DNA from: Delphinapterus leucas
Taxonomy: Eukaryota > Chordata > Mammalia > Artiodactyla > Monodontidae
Length of the DNA: 64,000 bases
Assembly (NCBI RefSeq): GCF_002288925.2
Contig: NW_022098001.1
Span: 14,576,743-14,640,742, forward strand
Direction of reading: 5' to 3'
Numbering within the stretch: position 1 is the first letter of the stretch; each line of letters starts with the position of its first letter. Below, piece by piece: positions 34,705-44,934 of this stretch. The notes beneath the pieces were generated by a model. The model searched no databases. It saw only the letters and a program-made list of their open reading frames with translations, and was not told the DNA's origin. Position numbers and translations under genes: made by a program.

Positions 34705-35279
34705 TGTAGACTTTTTAATCATGGCCATTCTGACCAGTGTGAGGTGGTACCTCATAGTAGTTTTGATTTGCATTTCTTTAATAATTAGTGATGTTGAGAA
34801 TCTTTTTATTTCTGACTCACTTCTATTCCATTGGTCTATATGTTTATCCTTATGCCATTACCACAGTTTTAATTAATGTAGTTTTGTAGTAAGTTTTGAA
34901 ATAAGGAAGTGAGTATCCTCCAAATTTGTTCTTTTTTCAAGACTGTTTTGGCTATTTGTGGCCCCTTGCCCATATGTGGCCCATATGAATTTGAGGAGCA
35001 GATTTTCCATTTCAGGAAAAAAATAAAGGCTGTTAGACTTTTGATAGGGATTGCATTGACTTTGTAGATTGCTTTGGATAATACTGTCATCTTAGCAATA
35101 TTAAGTCTTCCAATTCATGAACACGGAATGCCTTCCCATTTATTTAAGACTTCTTTAACTTTTTTTAGCAATATTTTGTAGTTTTCCGTGTATAAGCTAT
35201 TCACCTCATTGGTTAAGCTCATTCTTTAGGTATTTCATTCTTTTGGATACTATTGTAACTGTATGTAGGTTTTTGAAAG

Positions 35280-35490
35280 CCATATTGAGGGAGTCATATT
35301 CAAAGTAGAGGAAAACATGTAAGCAAGGGCACAGAGATGTGAAATACCTCTGGATTAAGGGAGCCATATCTAGATGGGAATCGCTGAATCATCAGAGTGG
35401 GACGAGGTGAAAGAGTGAGCAAGGAGAAGTGAATTTGGGGCCCTACACACTGTGAGAGGTGATGGGTAGCCAATCAGGGATTCTGAGCTC
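35280..35490 (-). mobile_element. L2-like fragment
   Basis: Antisense L2-type text ('AAACATGTAAGCAAGGGCAC', 'GGTGATGGGTAGCCAATC'). Confidence 0.55.
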
Positions 35491-37340
35491 TCCCAGAAGT
35501 CTGGCTAATACATCGCTCTTTCTTGACCTCCTCTACATCCTTCTGCCCTCTCAATCGTAGCTGATGATTGCACGGAGACAATAGAAACCATCAAAAAGGA
35601 ACTCCCTTATTTCCACATACTAAATCATTACTCCCATCTGCTGTGTATCCATGGACTCCTTCTTGCCCCTGGTTACCAGGCAGCAGGTGTTCTTTTTAGC
35701 AAAGGTCACTTTCTACTTGTCTACCAGATACCATCCCTCCCTCCACTCAATACATTGCTTCTTGAAATATCCCCCCTCTTTATTCATCATCACTGTTTCT
35801 CCATTGCTTTATTCCCAGCAGTCTACATGCTCTATTATCCTCCATCTTAAAAAAACTCTTTGATTCCATTTCCCCTCCAACAATTACCTCATTTCTTTCT
35901 TTTTTTTTTTAAACATCTTTATTGGAGTATAATTGTTTTACAATGGTGTGTTAGTTTCTGCTTTATAACAAAGTGAATCAGTTATACATATACATATGTC
36001 CCCATATCTCTTTCCTCTTGCATCTCCCTCCCTCCCACCCTCCCTCTTCCACCCCTCTAGGTGGTCACAAAGCACCGAGCTGATCTCCCTGTGCTATGCG
36101 GCTGCTTCCCACTATCTATTTTACGTTTGGTAGTGTATATATCTCCATGCCACTCTCTCACTTTGTCACAGCTTACCATTCCCCCTCCCCATATCCTCAA
36201 GTCCATTCTCTAGTAGGCCTGTGTCTTTATTCCCGTCTTGCCCCTAGGTTCTTCATGACCATTTTTTTTTTTTTAGATTCCACATATATGTGTTAGCATA
36301 CGGTATTCGTTTTTATCTTTCTGACTTACTTCACTCTGTATGACAGATTCTAGGTCCATCCACCTAACTACAAATAACTCAATTTCGTTTCTTTTTATGG
36401 CTGAGTAATATTCCATTGTATATATGTGCCACGTCTTCTTTATCTGTTCATCTGTTGATGGACACTTAAGTTGCTTCCATGTCCTGGCTATTGTAAATAG
36501 AGCTGCAGTGAACATTGTGGTACATGGCTCTTTTTGAATTACGGTTTTCTCAGGGTATATGCCCAGTAGTGGTATTGCTGGATCGTATGGTAGTTCTATT
36601 TGTAGTTTTTTAAGGAACCTCCATACTATTCTCCATAGTGGCTGTATCAATTTACATTCCACCAACACTGCAAGAGGGTTCCCTTTTCTCCACACCCTCT
36701 CCAGCATTTATTGTTTGTAGATTTTTTGATGATGGCCATTCTGACCGGTGTGAGATGATATCTCATTGTAGTTTTGATTTGCATTTCTCTAATGATTAAT
36801 GATGTTGAGCATTCTTTCAACACTCCCTAACACCATACACAAAAATAAACTCAAAATGGATTAAAGACCTAAATGTAAGGCCAGAAACTATCAAACTCTT
36901 AGAGGAAAACATAGGCAGAACACTCTATGACATAAATCACAGCAAGATCCTTTTTGACCCACCTCCTAGAGAAATGGAAATAAAAACAAACAAAAAAAAC
37001 AAATGGGACCTAATGAAACTTCAAAGCTTTTGCACAGCAAAGGAAACCATAAACAAGACGAGAAGACAACCCTCAGAATGGGAGAAAATATTTGCAAATG
37101 AAGCAACTGACAAAGGATTAATCTCCAAAATATACAAGCAGCTCATGCAGCTCAATAAAAAAAAAAAACGCAACCCAATCCACAAATGGGCAGAAGACCT
37201 AAATAGACATTTCTCCAAAGAAGATATACAGATTGCCAACAAACACATGAAAGAATACCTCATTTCTTTGTTCTATGCAACAAAAGCTCTCGAAAGAGTT
37301 TACACACGTTTTTTATACTCAATTCTTATTCATCTTAAAA
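35491..37340 (+). mobile_element. L2/CR1-like ORF fragment interrupted by a young L1
   Basis: The sense text up to 'CCTCCAACAATTACCTC' (35,890) resumes after the L1 with 'TTCTATGCAACAAAAGCTCTCGAAAGAG' split form at 37,270-37,340, the expected continuation of an old L2-like element. Diverged, non-functional. Confidence 0.65.
35899..37255 (-). mobile_element. Young L1 with 5' inversion (twin priming)
   Basis: 35,899 to about 36,818 is an L1 3' end in antisense (poly(T), 3'UTR, ORF2 C-terminus). From about 36,819 to 37,255 the adjoining upstream ORF2 part lies in sense orientation. The two halves meet in L1 coordinates at GAAAGAAT. A perfect 14-bp duplication TACCTCATTTCTTT bounds the whole insertion (35,885-35,898; 37,256-37,269). 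The frames 36,273-36,707 minus and 36,974-37,255 plus are its ORF2 pieces. Confidence 0.95.
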
Positions 37341-37561
37341 AGTTTTATTTTTTATTAGGTAATACATGTACATGGAAATAAATTCTATTTCTGTACCTTA
37401 GCCATCAAGCTCCCGTCCCTGGAGGCAAAAATAACGATCAGTTTCTTGCATAATTATTTCAGAGATAGTCTATAAATTCAAATACACACATGGTATGTAT
37501 GTGCAACACAAAGAGTGAAGCCTAATGTAATATATGGACTTTAATTAATAATAATGTATCA

Positions 37562-37763
37562 GGGCTTCCCTGGTGGCGCAGTGGTTGAGAGTCTGCCTGG
37601 CGATGCAGGGGACACGGGTTCGTGCCGCGATCCAGGAAGATCCCACATGCCGCGGAGAGGCTGGGCCCGTGAGCCATGGCCACTGTGCGTGCGCGTCCGG
37701 AGCCTGTGCTCCGCAACGGGAGAGGCCACAACAGTGAGAGGCCCGCGTACAGAAAAAAAAAAA
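37562..37763 (+). mobile_element. CHR SINE, compact young class
   Basis: A full-length head and body with GTGCGTGCGCGTCCGGAGCC and poly(A). Confidence 0.93.
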
Positions 37764-37798
37764 TACTGGCTCATCAATTGTAATAAATGTACCATCCT

Positions 37799-37926
37799 GG
37801 GAATTCCCTGGCAGTCCAGTGGTTAGGAATTGGCACTTTCACTGCTGTGGCAGCCCAAATTCAACCCCTGGTCGGAAAACTAAGAGCAGTGCAGTGCAGC
37901 CAAAAAATAAATAAATAAATAGATAA
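37799..37926 (+). mobile_element. CHR SINE, short class
   Basis: Head GGGAATTCCCTGGCAGTCCA; the duplication AATAAATGTACC occurs on both sides. Confidence 0.92.
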
Positions 37927-37964
37927 AATAAATGTACCCCCCTAAATAACGCAAAATAATAATA

Positions 37965-38565
37965 ATAGGGGAATCCTTGATAGAAAAAATGGGATATATA
38001 GATAGGAACTCTGTACTATCTGCTCAATTTCCCATAAAACTAAAGCTGCTCTAAATAATAGTTTATTATTACTATTATTAGGCCATGCCTCTTGTGGGAT
38101 CTTAGTTTCCCCACCAGGGATTGAACCCGCACCTTCATCAGTGAAAGCCTGGAGTCCTAATCACTGGACTGCCAGGGAATTCCCCCAATATTATTATTTT
38201 TTAAAATCTACCTCACACTACACTTAGGTCAAAAAGAAAATCAAAGATAAGAAAATGAGACTATGTAAAAAAATACCAATAATAAACGCACTACATGGTA
38301 TACTAGTTACAGTTAAAGCAGAGCTTATGGAAGAGTTGGTAGACATAAATATACAGTAATAAATAAGAATATAAGTAACTTAAGTATCACCATAGAAATT
38401 AAAGAACAGCATATAAGCCTAGAGAGCAGAAGGAATTAGCAAATACAAAAGCAGAAACTAAAGAATCAAAAAACAGAAAAATGATAAAAATAATAAATAT
38501 AAATGCAAGAAGTGGTTCTCTGAAAAAAACAAATAGTAAAAGAGATAAACTGTTAGCTAACAGAG
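37965..38565 (+). mobile_element. Old L1 remnants (3' end, then ORF2)
   Basis: 37,965-38,075 has 'GGAACTCTGTACTATCTGCT'-type L1M 3' end; 38,195-38,565 has sense ORF2-like A-rich text ('AGTGGTTCTCTGAAAAAAAC', 'AGAGATAAACTGTTAGCTAA'). They may be separate insertions. A SINE lies between them. Confidence 0.65.
38081..38185 (-). mobile_element. CHR SINE, short class
   Basis: An antisense copy lacking much of its tail, with GACTGCCAGGGAATTCCCC at its head. Confidence 0.88.
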
Positions 38566-38599
38566 AGGAAAGTGGATGGTTGAGGAAGGAGGTGGATGG

Positions 38600-39235
38600 G
38601 AGATTTACTTTAAAAATTAATTTATTATTAAATATTTCAGACATATCAAAAGGTACAAACAATAATGTTAGGCACACCTGTCAAACAACCACCAACCTAA
38701 AAATTAAAACATTAACAAAGCATTTGAAGCCCATGTGCACTTAATTACATCTCCCTCTGGTTCACCACTATCTTGAAATTTCAGTGTTTATTATGCCAGT
38801 GCATTTCTTTTTAATTTTATAACATATATGCTCCTAAAAATTTGTTATTTTATATCTTTTGAACTATTTAAATTCTATATACTCTTCAATGTGTGAAGAA
38901 TAAGTGTTTGCTTAACCATTTGTTAGATTATCCATGTTAGTAGATATAGCACTGGTTCATTCTTTCTACATGTTTTATACTAGTGCATTGCATAAATATA
39001 CCAGAGTTTACTGATTATTTCTTATTAATGACAATTAAGTTTACAGCTTTTTAAAACTATAAAGTTTTGCCATGAATATTCTTGTATCTGTAGGTATTTC
39101 TTTGGGCACATGTTCAAGAATTTTCCTAGAAGTGGGATAGGCACATGTAATTTTACTAGATAATTCCTAATTGCTCTCCCAAGCACTTGTGCCAATGTAG
39201 ACTACTAAATAATTCCAATTGCTGCAATGTTCATC
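38600..39235 (-). mobile_element. Old L1 (L1ME-like) 3' half
   Basis: Antisense 'GACATATCAAAAGGTACAAA', 'CATGAATATTCTTGTATCTG', 'CCTAGAAGTGGGATAGG', 'GCACTTGTGCCAATG'. Very diverged. Confidence 0.75.
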
Positions 39236-39469
39236 AACAGGGAGCCAGGGAGGCTTACTTTTCACTCGACATTTTAACTCTTCATGGCATTTCACGTTTT
39301 ACAATTTTTTGAATTTTATTTAAATAAATTTTCACAATAAGCCTGTGGATTAAGTATTATTATTGACAATGCAGTTTCCAGATGAAGAAAAAAAAAACTC
39401 TTCGTTTTGAGTCAGCTTCCTTTCTTTTTTTAAAAAAAGTCTTACTTTCCAACCTCGCTGACTGCACCT
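39236..39469. other. Sequence abutting the CpG island; weak MIR-like piece
   Basis: 39,325-39,390 ('AAGTATTATTATTGACAATG', 'CAGATGAAGAAA') resembles antisense MIR weakly. It may include distal promoter sequence. Confidence 0.4.
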
Positions 39470-39734
39470 TTTTCCTGCCAGCCCTGTAAAGGTTTCTTGC
39501 TGGCTGGTTCACTGGGCCAGGAGTCCTGGGTCGGCTGCGTTCCCCACCCCTCCTCCGCCTCTCCTAAGCCTGCTTCACACTCCGCCGGCGTCCCGAAGCT
39601 CTCGTGGCTCTAAAACGCGGTAGGACGACGCGGTTTGGACCACTGGAGACGCCGTAGTCCCTCCCCTTCTGCCTCTTCCCCTCTCGGCGCTCTGAGGGCG
39701 CCCTCCGCCGCGCTGGAGAAGGCTGGGCCGGCGA

Positions 39735-39758
39735 CTTCCGGAAGCGCGACGCGTCGCG
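39735..39758. promoter_or_regulatory. ETS palindrome abutting a CpG palindrome
   Basis: CTTCCGGAAG (39,735-39,744) is a two-sided ETS/GABP-type site. It is immediately followed by CGCGACGCGTCGCG (39,745-39,758), a perfect 14-bp inverted repeat with five CpGs. Both lie about 130-155 bp upstream of the VIRMA ATG, a typical core-promoter position. Confidence 0.6.
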
Positions 39759-39889
39759 ATAGGTTCAGGCTTGCGGCGCCCTCGCTTTGGTCACAGGAAG
39801 TACTGGCGTCTCTCCCTCTCCTGAGCCGCTGTCGCCGAGCTTGGAGGGCTGCCCCGGAAGTCCTCCCCTTTCCCCCGCCCGCGGCAAAC

Positions 39890-39952
39890 ATGGCGGTGGA
39901 CTCGGCGATGGAGCTGCTATTTTTAGACACTTTTAAACACCCGAGCGCTGAG
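39890..39952 (+). CDS. VIRMA: VIRMA exon 1 (coding part), residues 1-21
   Basis: VIRMA is the scaffold subunit of the nuclear m6A methyltransferase-associated complex; it binds WTAP and partners and guides METTL3-METTL14, with a reported preference for 3'UTR and stop-codon-proximal sites. The exon encodes MAVDSAMELLFLDTFKHPSAE, the recognisable N terminus of vertebrate VIRMA. The start has a strong Kozak context (A at -3, G at +4) and is the first ATG for about 500 bp. The coding piece is 63 nt (phase 0) and ends at a GTAAGC donor. The same frame stays open upstream without an ATG to about 39,635. The 5'UTR lies upstream in the CpG island; its limit is not visible. Confidence 0.97.
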
Positions 39953-40420
39953 GTAAGCCTTCGCGACTTGATTCCGACCCTGTTTCTCGAATTGGGGACT
40001 CTTACAAAAAATCGTTAGGCGTGTCTCGACTGTTCCTCGTGCCGATTGCCGCTTTAATTCCTCACACACATCCTCCCTCCTCCTAGCTTGGGTGTGGGCG
40101 CCGCGCCTCTGGGGTGGGTGGGGGTGGCGGTAGCCACCTCCACCCCCTACATTTCCCTGCGGTAGTTTCGGCCCCGCGTCGTCGTTGGTTGAGTTGGCTG
40201 CTCTACTTGCTTTGGTCCCCCACCCACCTCCTCAACCCCCTGGGTCCGCTTTGGGCCTTGAAGAGGATCATGGTTCTCAGGTTTACCTCAGGTGATGTTT
40301 TAGAAGGGGTCTCGGACACCTTGTGTTTGACAGTAGTGTTAGTGACCGAGCGGGTCACGTTGGCTTCCTGGTTCCCAAATCCCTTTTGCTAGGTCTCTTT
40401 TCTAACGGGAGTTATGCCAC

Positions 40421-40808
40421 CCAGATGTGACACTCATTGGTTTAGGATTGCGGTGTTCTCCAGTTTGTCCTGAAACTTTAATACAACTTATCTCTTGGAA
40501 AGATTTCACACATTAGGACAAGAAGAACTTACACAGAACGCCCTTTGTCTGCAGCATACTTGTGAAGAGGAGAGAATTGTAGTCAAACTGTAAAGGACAA
40601 TTGTGTTGTCGTTTTGAGGGGCGAGAGTGGGCTCTTGTAGGGTAATCGTTCTGTATGAACTTGAGCGCCCCTGAATGCATGACTGTTTCTGCCACATGTA
40701 AATTGAATAGTCAACCGGCCAAGAACGTACAGAAATGAAGTTCATAGAGAAATTCAAAGAAACCCCAGAGCTCACATTTCTCTTTCAGTGTAAACTTAAC
40801 TTAGAGAA
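40421..40808. other. Intron 1 sequence without recognised features
   Basis: Unique sequence between the CpG island and a SINE; short antisense frames only. Confidence 0.4.
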
Positions 40809-40984
40809 CTTTTTTTTTTTTTTTTTTTTTAATTTGGCTGCGCCGAGTCCGGGATCTTCGTTGCCGCGTGCAGGGTCCGTTTTCAGTTGCGGCATGCGGG
40901 ATCTAGTTCCCTGACCAGGGATCGAACCCGGGCCCCCCGCATTGGGAGCGCAGAGCCTCAACCACTGTACCACCAGGGAAGTCC
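40809..40984 (-). mobile_element. CHR-related SINE with many retained CpGs, in VIRMA intron 1
   Basis: An antisense copy with GGCTGCGCCGAGTCCGGGAT and GATCGAACCCGGGCCCCCCG; about 13 CpGs remain in 180 bp, more than in other copies of this class here. The duplication TAGAGAACTTTTTTT flanks it. Confidence 0.93.
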
Positions 40985-40992
40985 TCTAGAGA

Positions 40993-41182
40993 ACTTTTTT
41001 TTTAAAAATTGAGGTATAGTTGATTTACAGTATTAGTTTCAAGTGTAGAACGTGGTGATTCACAACTTTTATAGATTATACTCCATTTTAAGTTATTATA
41101 AAGTATTGGCTGCATTCCCTGTGCTGTACAATATATCCTTGTAGCTTATTTGTTCTATACATACAGTAGTTTGTACCTTAAG
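40993..41182 (-). mobile_element. L1 3' end, 5'-truncated, in VIRMA intron 1
   Basis: Antisense 'AAAATTGAGGTATAGTTGAT' to 'ACAGTAGTTTGTACC'. Together with the SINE it leaves three copies of AGAGAACTTTT (near 40,803, 40,987 and 41,185). Confidence 0.92.
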
Positions 41183-41589
41183 AGAGAACTTTTCTGTCTT
41201 CAGAGGTAGGGATGGTAGTGGGTAGCAGTTGTACTTTGGTACTTGTTAAATAAAAAGTTTGACAACCTTGGTCTTCTGATTATTTTAACGAATGGTTTAT
41301 AGGTCTATAAAAATCAAATATTTGGAAACGTTAGCATATCTTACTAACAATGAATTATCTTGTGGTCTCTCATTTCATGTGGTTCAATTAGCTCTGTTTG
41401 TTCAATGACCATACTTTTCTGACTGCAGTTCCAGCTAGGCTTTAGAAAACTCACAGTGGAGGCAGTAGTTGGATAAGAACAAACCTATCATGCGTACAGA
41501 AATAGGAAACAGTTAAAAATGAAAGAAAAGCATATGATGAATTAGTTTAGTAGTTTACTAGTTTAGGAAAGTTAGCATTCATTCACTTA

Positions 41590-42300
41590 CCATATATTTA
41601 GAAATCTAGTATTCATTCATTCTTAAGCAAGCATTGAGGACCATGGAGAGGATAGGACCGGTAGTAAATACCTTCTGGCATTGATTGAGGAAGGCTTAGT
41701 AGAGATCTTATTTGAACTGAGTCTTGAAGTAGGAGTCGGGGTTTTTTGGGGATATGGAATATTGGGATGTTTGTTCTCAAGGAGTTTATAACTAGTATTG
41801 AACATGAGGTCCACAAAATTATGATTCAAGTTAGATTATGATGAGTGCATAGAGACAGAGTAGAAATTTCTTGAGGTTTGTCTCCTTTATTTCCAAAATG
41901 CTTATCAGTGTCTGATATATTAGGACCCCAGTCAATATTTATTTAGCTCCCTTTGGTGGTACAAAAAAAGGCTCCGTGATTTCAGAGGAGGGACAGATCA
42001 CTTTTCATTTGAGAGTATCAGGGAAGACTTCATCAAGGCAGGTGGCATATGAACTTGGTCTTTGGTGGAAAAGAATATGTTCCACAGTTATATATAGGAA
42101 AGGAGGGCATTCTCCTGGAGTAGTCAGTCCTTTGGAAGGGTATGCTGAAGCAGTAGCGTGAAGTGGCAGCTGATAGGCAGTTTGAAGCCAAATCACAGAG
42201 TTCCATAAATGGTCAGCAAAGGAGTGTGGGCTTTATTTTGTAAGAAGTAAGTAGTTTTTGAGCAGGCAAATGATATGATTAGTAAGATTAAGGTAGGTTA
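41590..42300 (-). mobile_element. L2-like LINE fragments
   Basis: Antisense L2 words are spread over the region ('TATTCATTCATTCTTAAGCA', 'TTGTTCTCAAGGAGTTTATA', 'AGACTTCATCAAGGCAGGTG'), with a sense L2/MIR-like end at about 41,880-41,950. Confidence 0.55.
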
Positions 42301-42424
42301 GTACACCAGTACATTGGTGCATCAGTAATGCCTAAAATGATTCAGAATAATTAGAGGTGGCAAATTGAGAAGAAAAGGTGAGACATAATGAAAACTTGAG
42401 TTAGCAGATGGGCAGTAATCATTG

Positions 42425-42650
42425 ATAGCATTTATTGAATGCTTATTTTGTGCAAGGCGCAGTGCTTTGGTAATTTAAATACATTATCTCTAATTCATGA
42501 ATCAATTTTGAAAGATAGTTATCCCCATTTGACAGATAAGGAACTGAGCATGAGAAGTTAGGTGACTTTCCTAAAGTGGCATAGCTGAATTAAGACATAC
42601 CAATGCACATTTCCTGGCTCTAAAGCTGTGCAGTGCTGTGTCCCAGTGGG
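42425..42650 (-). mobile_element. MIR SINE
   Basis: A nearly complete antisense MIR: 'CATTTATTGAATGCTTATTT', 'ATTATCTCTAATTCATG', 'TTATCCCCATTTGACAGATA', 'AAGTTAGGTGACTTTCC', 'GGCTCTAAAGCTGTGCAGTG'. Confidence 0.88.
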
Positions 42651-43149
42651 ATTAAGGAGGAGGGAATAGGTACAATATAAATTTTGGTTGTAGAATTGAC
42701 AGGATGGCAACTGATAGTGTGAGAGTAGTTAAAAATGATAGAATTCTAGTTATAGAGAACTGGTGGAACTAGAGAACTGGTGGGGCCATTGTTAGTCATA
42801 GAAGAGTCTGGAACTGGATTTGAAGTGGCTTTGACGGGAACAAGATATTTTAGTTTTTGATTTGTTTAGTCAGACACCAGATAGATTCGCACAGTAGGAA
42901 GTTGGGAATCTGTTTAACAATTATTTATGAAAAACACTTTTGAAGGTGAGGCATAGCTCTAGGAGGGGCAATATAGGTAGAAAACCAAAAAACCAAAATT
43001 TACTGCACTTGTTTTCAAAGGAATTTGTAACCTGGTAGGGAAAACAGGCATTTATTCAAGTTTCACAAGGGGAATATGTGAAGGGGTTTGAGTAGTGCTA
43101 AATGAATTACAAATTGTGTTGTGGTTTGTATGCCACTTTTTAAAAAATA
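42651..43149. other. Intron 1 sequence, partly L2-like
   Basis: 42,900-43,110 has antisense L2-like words ('GAATTTGTAACCTGGTAGGG'). The rest is unassigned. Confidence 0.4.
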
Positions 43150-43765
43150 AAAAAATGTTATTTTAGTAAATTTTAATTTTATTATAGAATAATTAGAAGT
43201 TACAGAAAAGCAAAGGCTTTCATAGTTCCACCTTTCGTAGTCTCATCTATCATTAACAACTTTCTTAAATTTTTCACAAGTCCTCTAGTAATTAAAAAAT
43301 ATATATATACATAAACAAATACACATAAATGTATACACCCACCACACACATTAAGGTACTGATAACTATAATACTGTTTTCTGGTTTCTTTTCTCACCTA
43401 ACAATGTGTCGTGCATCATTATAAATGAAGAAGTACACCTATACAACATTTTAAAAGTAAACTTCATTTTCAAACATTCTCTTTTTTGACTAGGTAACAC
43501 ACGTACGAGGTACCAATTCAAAACTGTGTACAGTAAAAAGTAAATCTTTTATCCCTGTCCCAAGCCATCCTGTATAACAGCATTTTTATTGGTTGTGTAA
43601 TAGTTCTTTAAGTGGTAATGCTATTATTTATATATTAAATTCTCATACATCTAGGCTTCTGACTTTTTACAGTGATACGATATTCTTAAGGCTAAATTGT
43701 TTTATATGTCTTTAATTAGTTCTTTATTACTTTCCAGAGTGGAATTGCTGGCTTAAAATTCAGTC
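43150..43765 (-). mobile_element. Old L1 3' half
   Basis: Antisense L1ME-like text: 'TTTTATTATAGAATAATTAG', 'GACTAGGTAACACACGTACG', 'CTTTCCAGAGTGGAATTGCT'. Very diverged. Confidence 0.55.
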
Positions 43766-44159
43766 TTACGAGGGTGATTGATGTTAGAAAGTCCTACTTC
43801 ATTTTAGAGTTTAGGAAGTCAATTTGGAACTCATGCAAACAGCAGTGATAATGGAAGTGGCAGGAATAGATGACATAGCCTTAGTTTACCCTTAGGAGAG
43901 GATAGGGAAGAGAAGATAGTTGCAGGAATAGGAAAGTAAGGAGAGACAGCTATACTGTGACCTTTAAACACACAATGACTTCTTCCTTAGATGTGGCTGA
44001 GTCATGGAACCTGACCAGTCTGTTCTTCACTTTTCAGGTACCTCTCTAATCATAAAACTTCCATTCCATGATTTCCCACTGTCAGCCTGTCTTCCTAGGT
44101 TTAGGTACCCCTCTAGATATTTTAAGCCCCTACTTCATTGTAATATTTTTAACTTTGAA

Positions 44160-44880
44160 AACACAATTCAGTCAACTCTTATTAAGCACCTGTTAAAAGT
44201 CTTTCATTCATTAAATGAATATGCTCAGCACTATGAATATAACAGTAAACTGAGACTTGGTTCTTGTCTTCTTGAAATACCACTCCAACAGGAGAGTTAA
44301 AAGAAGCAATTAGAATTTAGTTTGATAAGCACTCATCTAGACTTGATCTGGCTTAGCTTTTAAGAGAAAGTTGACATCTGAAAGGAGTTGGGAGAGGAGC
44401 GTGGAAGGGTTCTAAGCAGAGACAGTAGCATGAGTGATGGCATAAAGATGAGGAAAACCAGGGTATGTTGGGGCTATAAATTTGGAGTGGTGAGAAGAGA
44501 CCATACTTGTTTATAAGACTGAGGAATTTGGCCTAGTGTCTAGAACTAGAGGAGTGACAGCAGAAATGGAGGGAAATGCCCAGATTTGAGAGCTGTTTAG
44601 AGGTTTAATCAATAGGACTTGATGTTTGGATGAAGGAATTATTTAGGTGAGAGAGAATGAGAAAGAATCCAAGGATGATAATGTTTTCTGTCTTGGCCAT
44701 TGTCTGGATGGTGGTGCCATCACTGATGTAGGACACTTTAGTTTTGGACTTGTTGAGTTTTTGGTGCCAGAGGGACATTCAAATGGAGATGTCCAGTTGA
44801 CAGTTGGATATAGTGGTCTGGGGCTCAGGAGAGAGGTCCTAAATGGCGATACAGATTTTTGGAGTTGACTTCTGGCAGTG
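44160..44880 (-). mobile_element. L2-like LINE fragment
   Basis: Antisense 'GTCAACTCTTATTAAGCACC' followed by 'GGACTTGTTGAGTTTTTGGT', 'AGTTGACAGTTGGATATAGT', 'CAGGAGAGAGGTCCTAAATG', which recur as a unit in ancient mammalian repeats. Confidence 0.6.
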
Positions 44881-44934
44881 AATGAAAAACTTATTTCTTG
44901 TAATTCTATTGATTGTGTTTAGCTACTCTGCCCT

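Larger units (their letters stand above)
33684..34806 (-). mobile_element. Middle L1 of the nest
   Basis: An antisense 5'-truncated L1 with T-rich left end. The duplication TATTTCTGACTCA at 33,671-33,683 and 34,807-34,819 proves insertion into the outer L1. The ORF2 end reads on the minus strand at 34,229-34,471 (decayed). Confidence 0.93.
32490..35265 (-). mobile_element. Outer L1 of a three-deep L1 nest
   Basis: Antisense L1M-type ORF2 at 32,490-33,670 and 34,820-35,265 ('GGATATTTGGCTTCTTTCC', 'ATCCATTTTGAGTTCATTTT', 'CTATTCCATTGGTCTATATG', 'GGGATTGCATTGACTTTGTA'). It is split by a SINE at 33,238-33,454 and by an inner L1 at 33,684-34,806. Confidence 0.9.
39470..40420 (+). promoter_or_regulatory. 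VIRMA: CpG-island promoter of VIRMA
   Basis: The base composition changes abruptly from AT-rich repeats to GC- and CpG-rich sequence, and the block includes VIRMA exon 1 and the start of intron 1. Seen motifs: a palindromic ETS site CTTCCGGAAG at 39,735-39,744, directly followed by a perfect 14-bp palindrome CGCGACGCGTCGCG at 39,745-39,758; a second ETS-like CCCGGAAG at 39,853-39,860; an SP1/KLF-type CCCCGCCC at 39,873-39,880; and a YY1-type ATGGCGG at 39,890-39,896 overlapping the start codon. I see no TATA box. No ATG occurs between about 39,390 and the VIRMA start. This is a housekeeping-type promoter; the exact transcription start cannot be read from sequence, and divergent antisense transcription is possible. 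Confidence 0.88.

Noticed and set aside
37257..37381. Coding continuation of the L1 frame 36,974-37,381 into new sequence
   Set aside because: The L1 ends at 37,255; the rest is chance read-through into the duplication and L2-like DNA.
39610..39930. 106-codon antisense frame across the VIRMA promoter
   Set aside because: Stop-poor because of high GC; no family resemblance and it is opposite a real exon and 5'UTR.
40111..40130. G-quadruplex GGGGTGGGTGGGGGTGGCGG in intron 1
   Set aside because: Only three runs of three or more G are present in tight spacing; a three-tier quadruplex is not secured.
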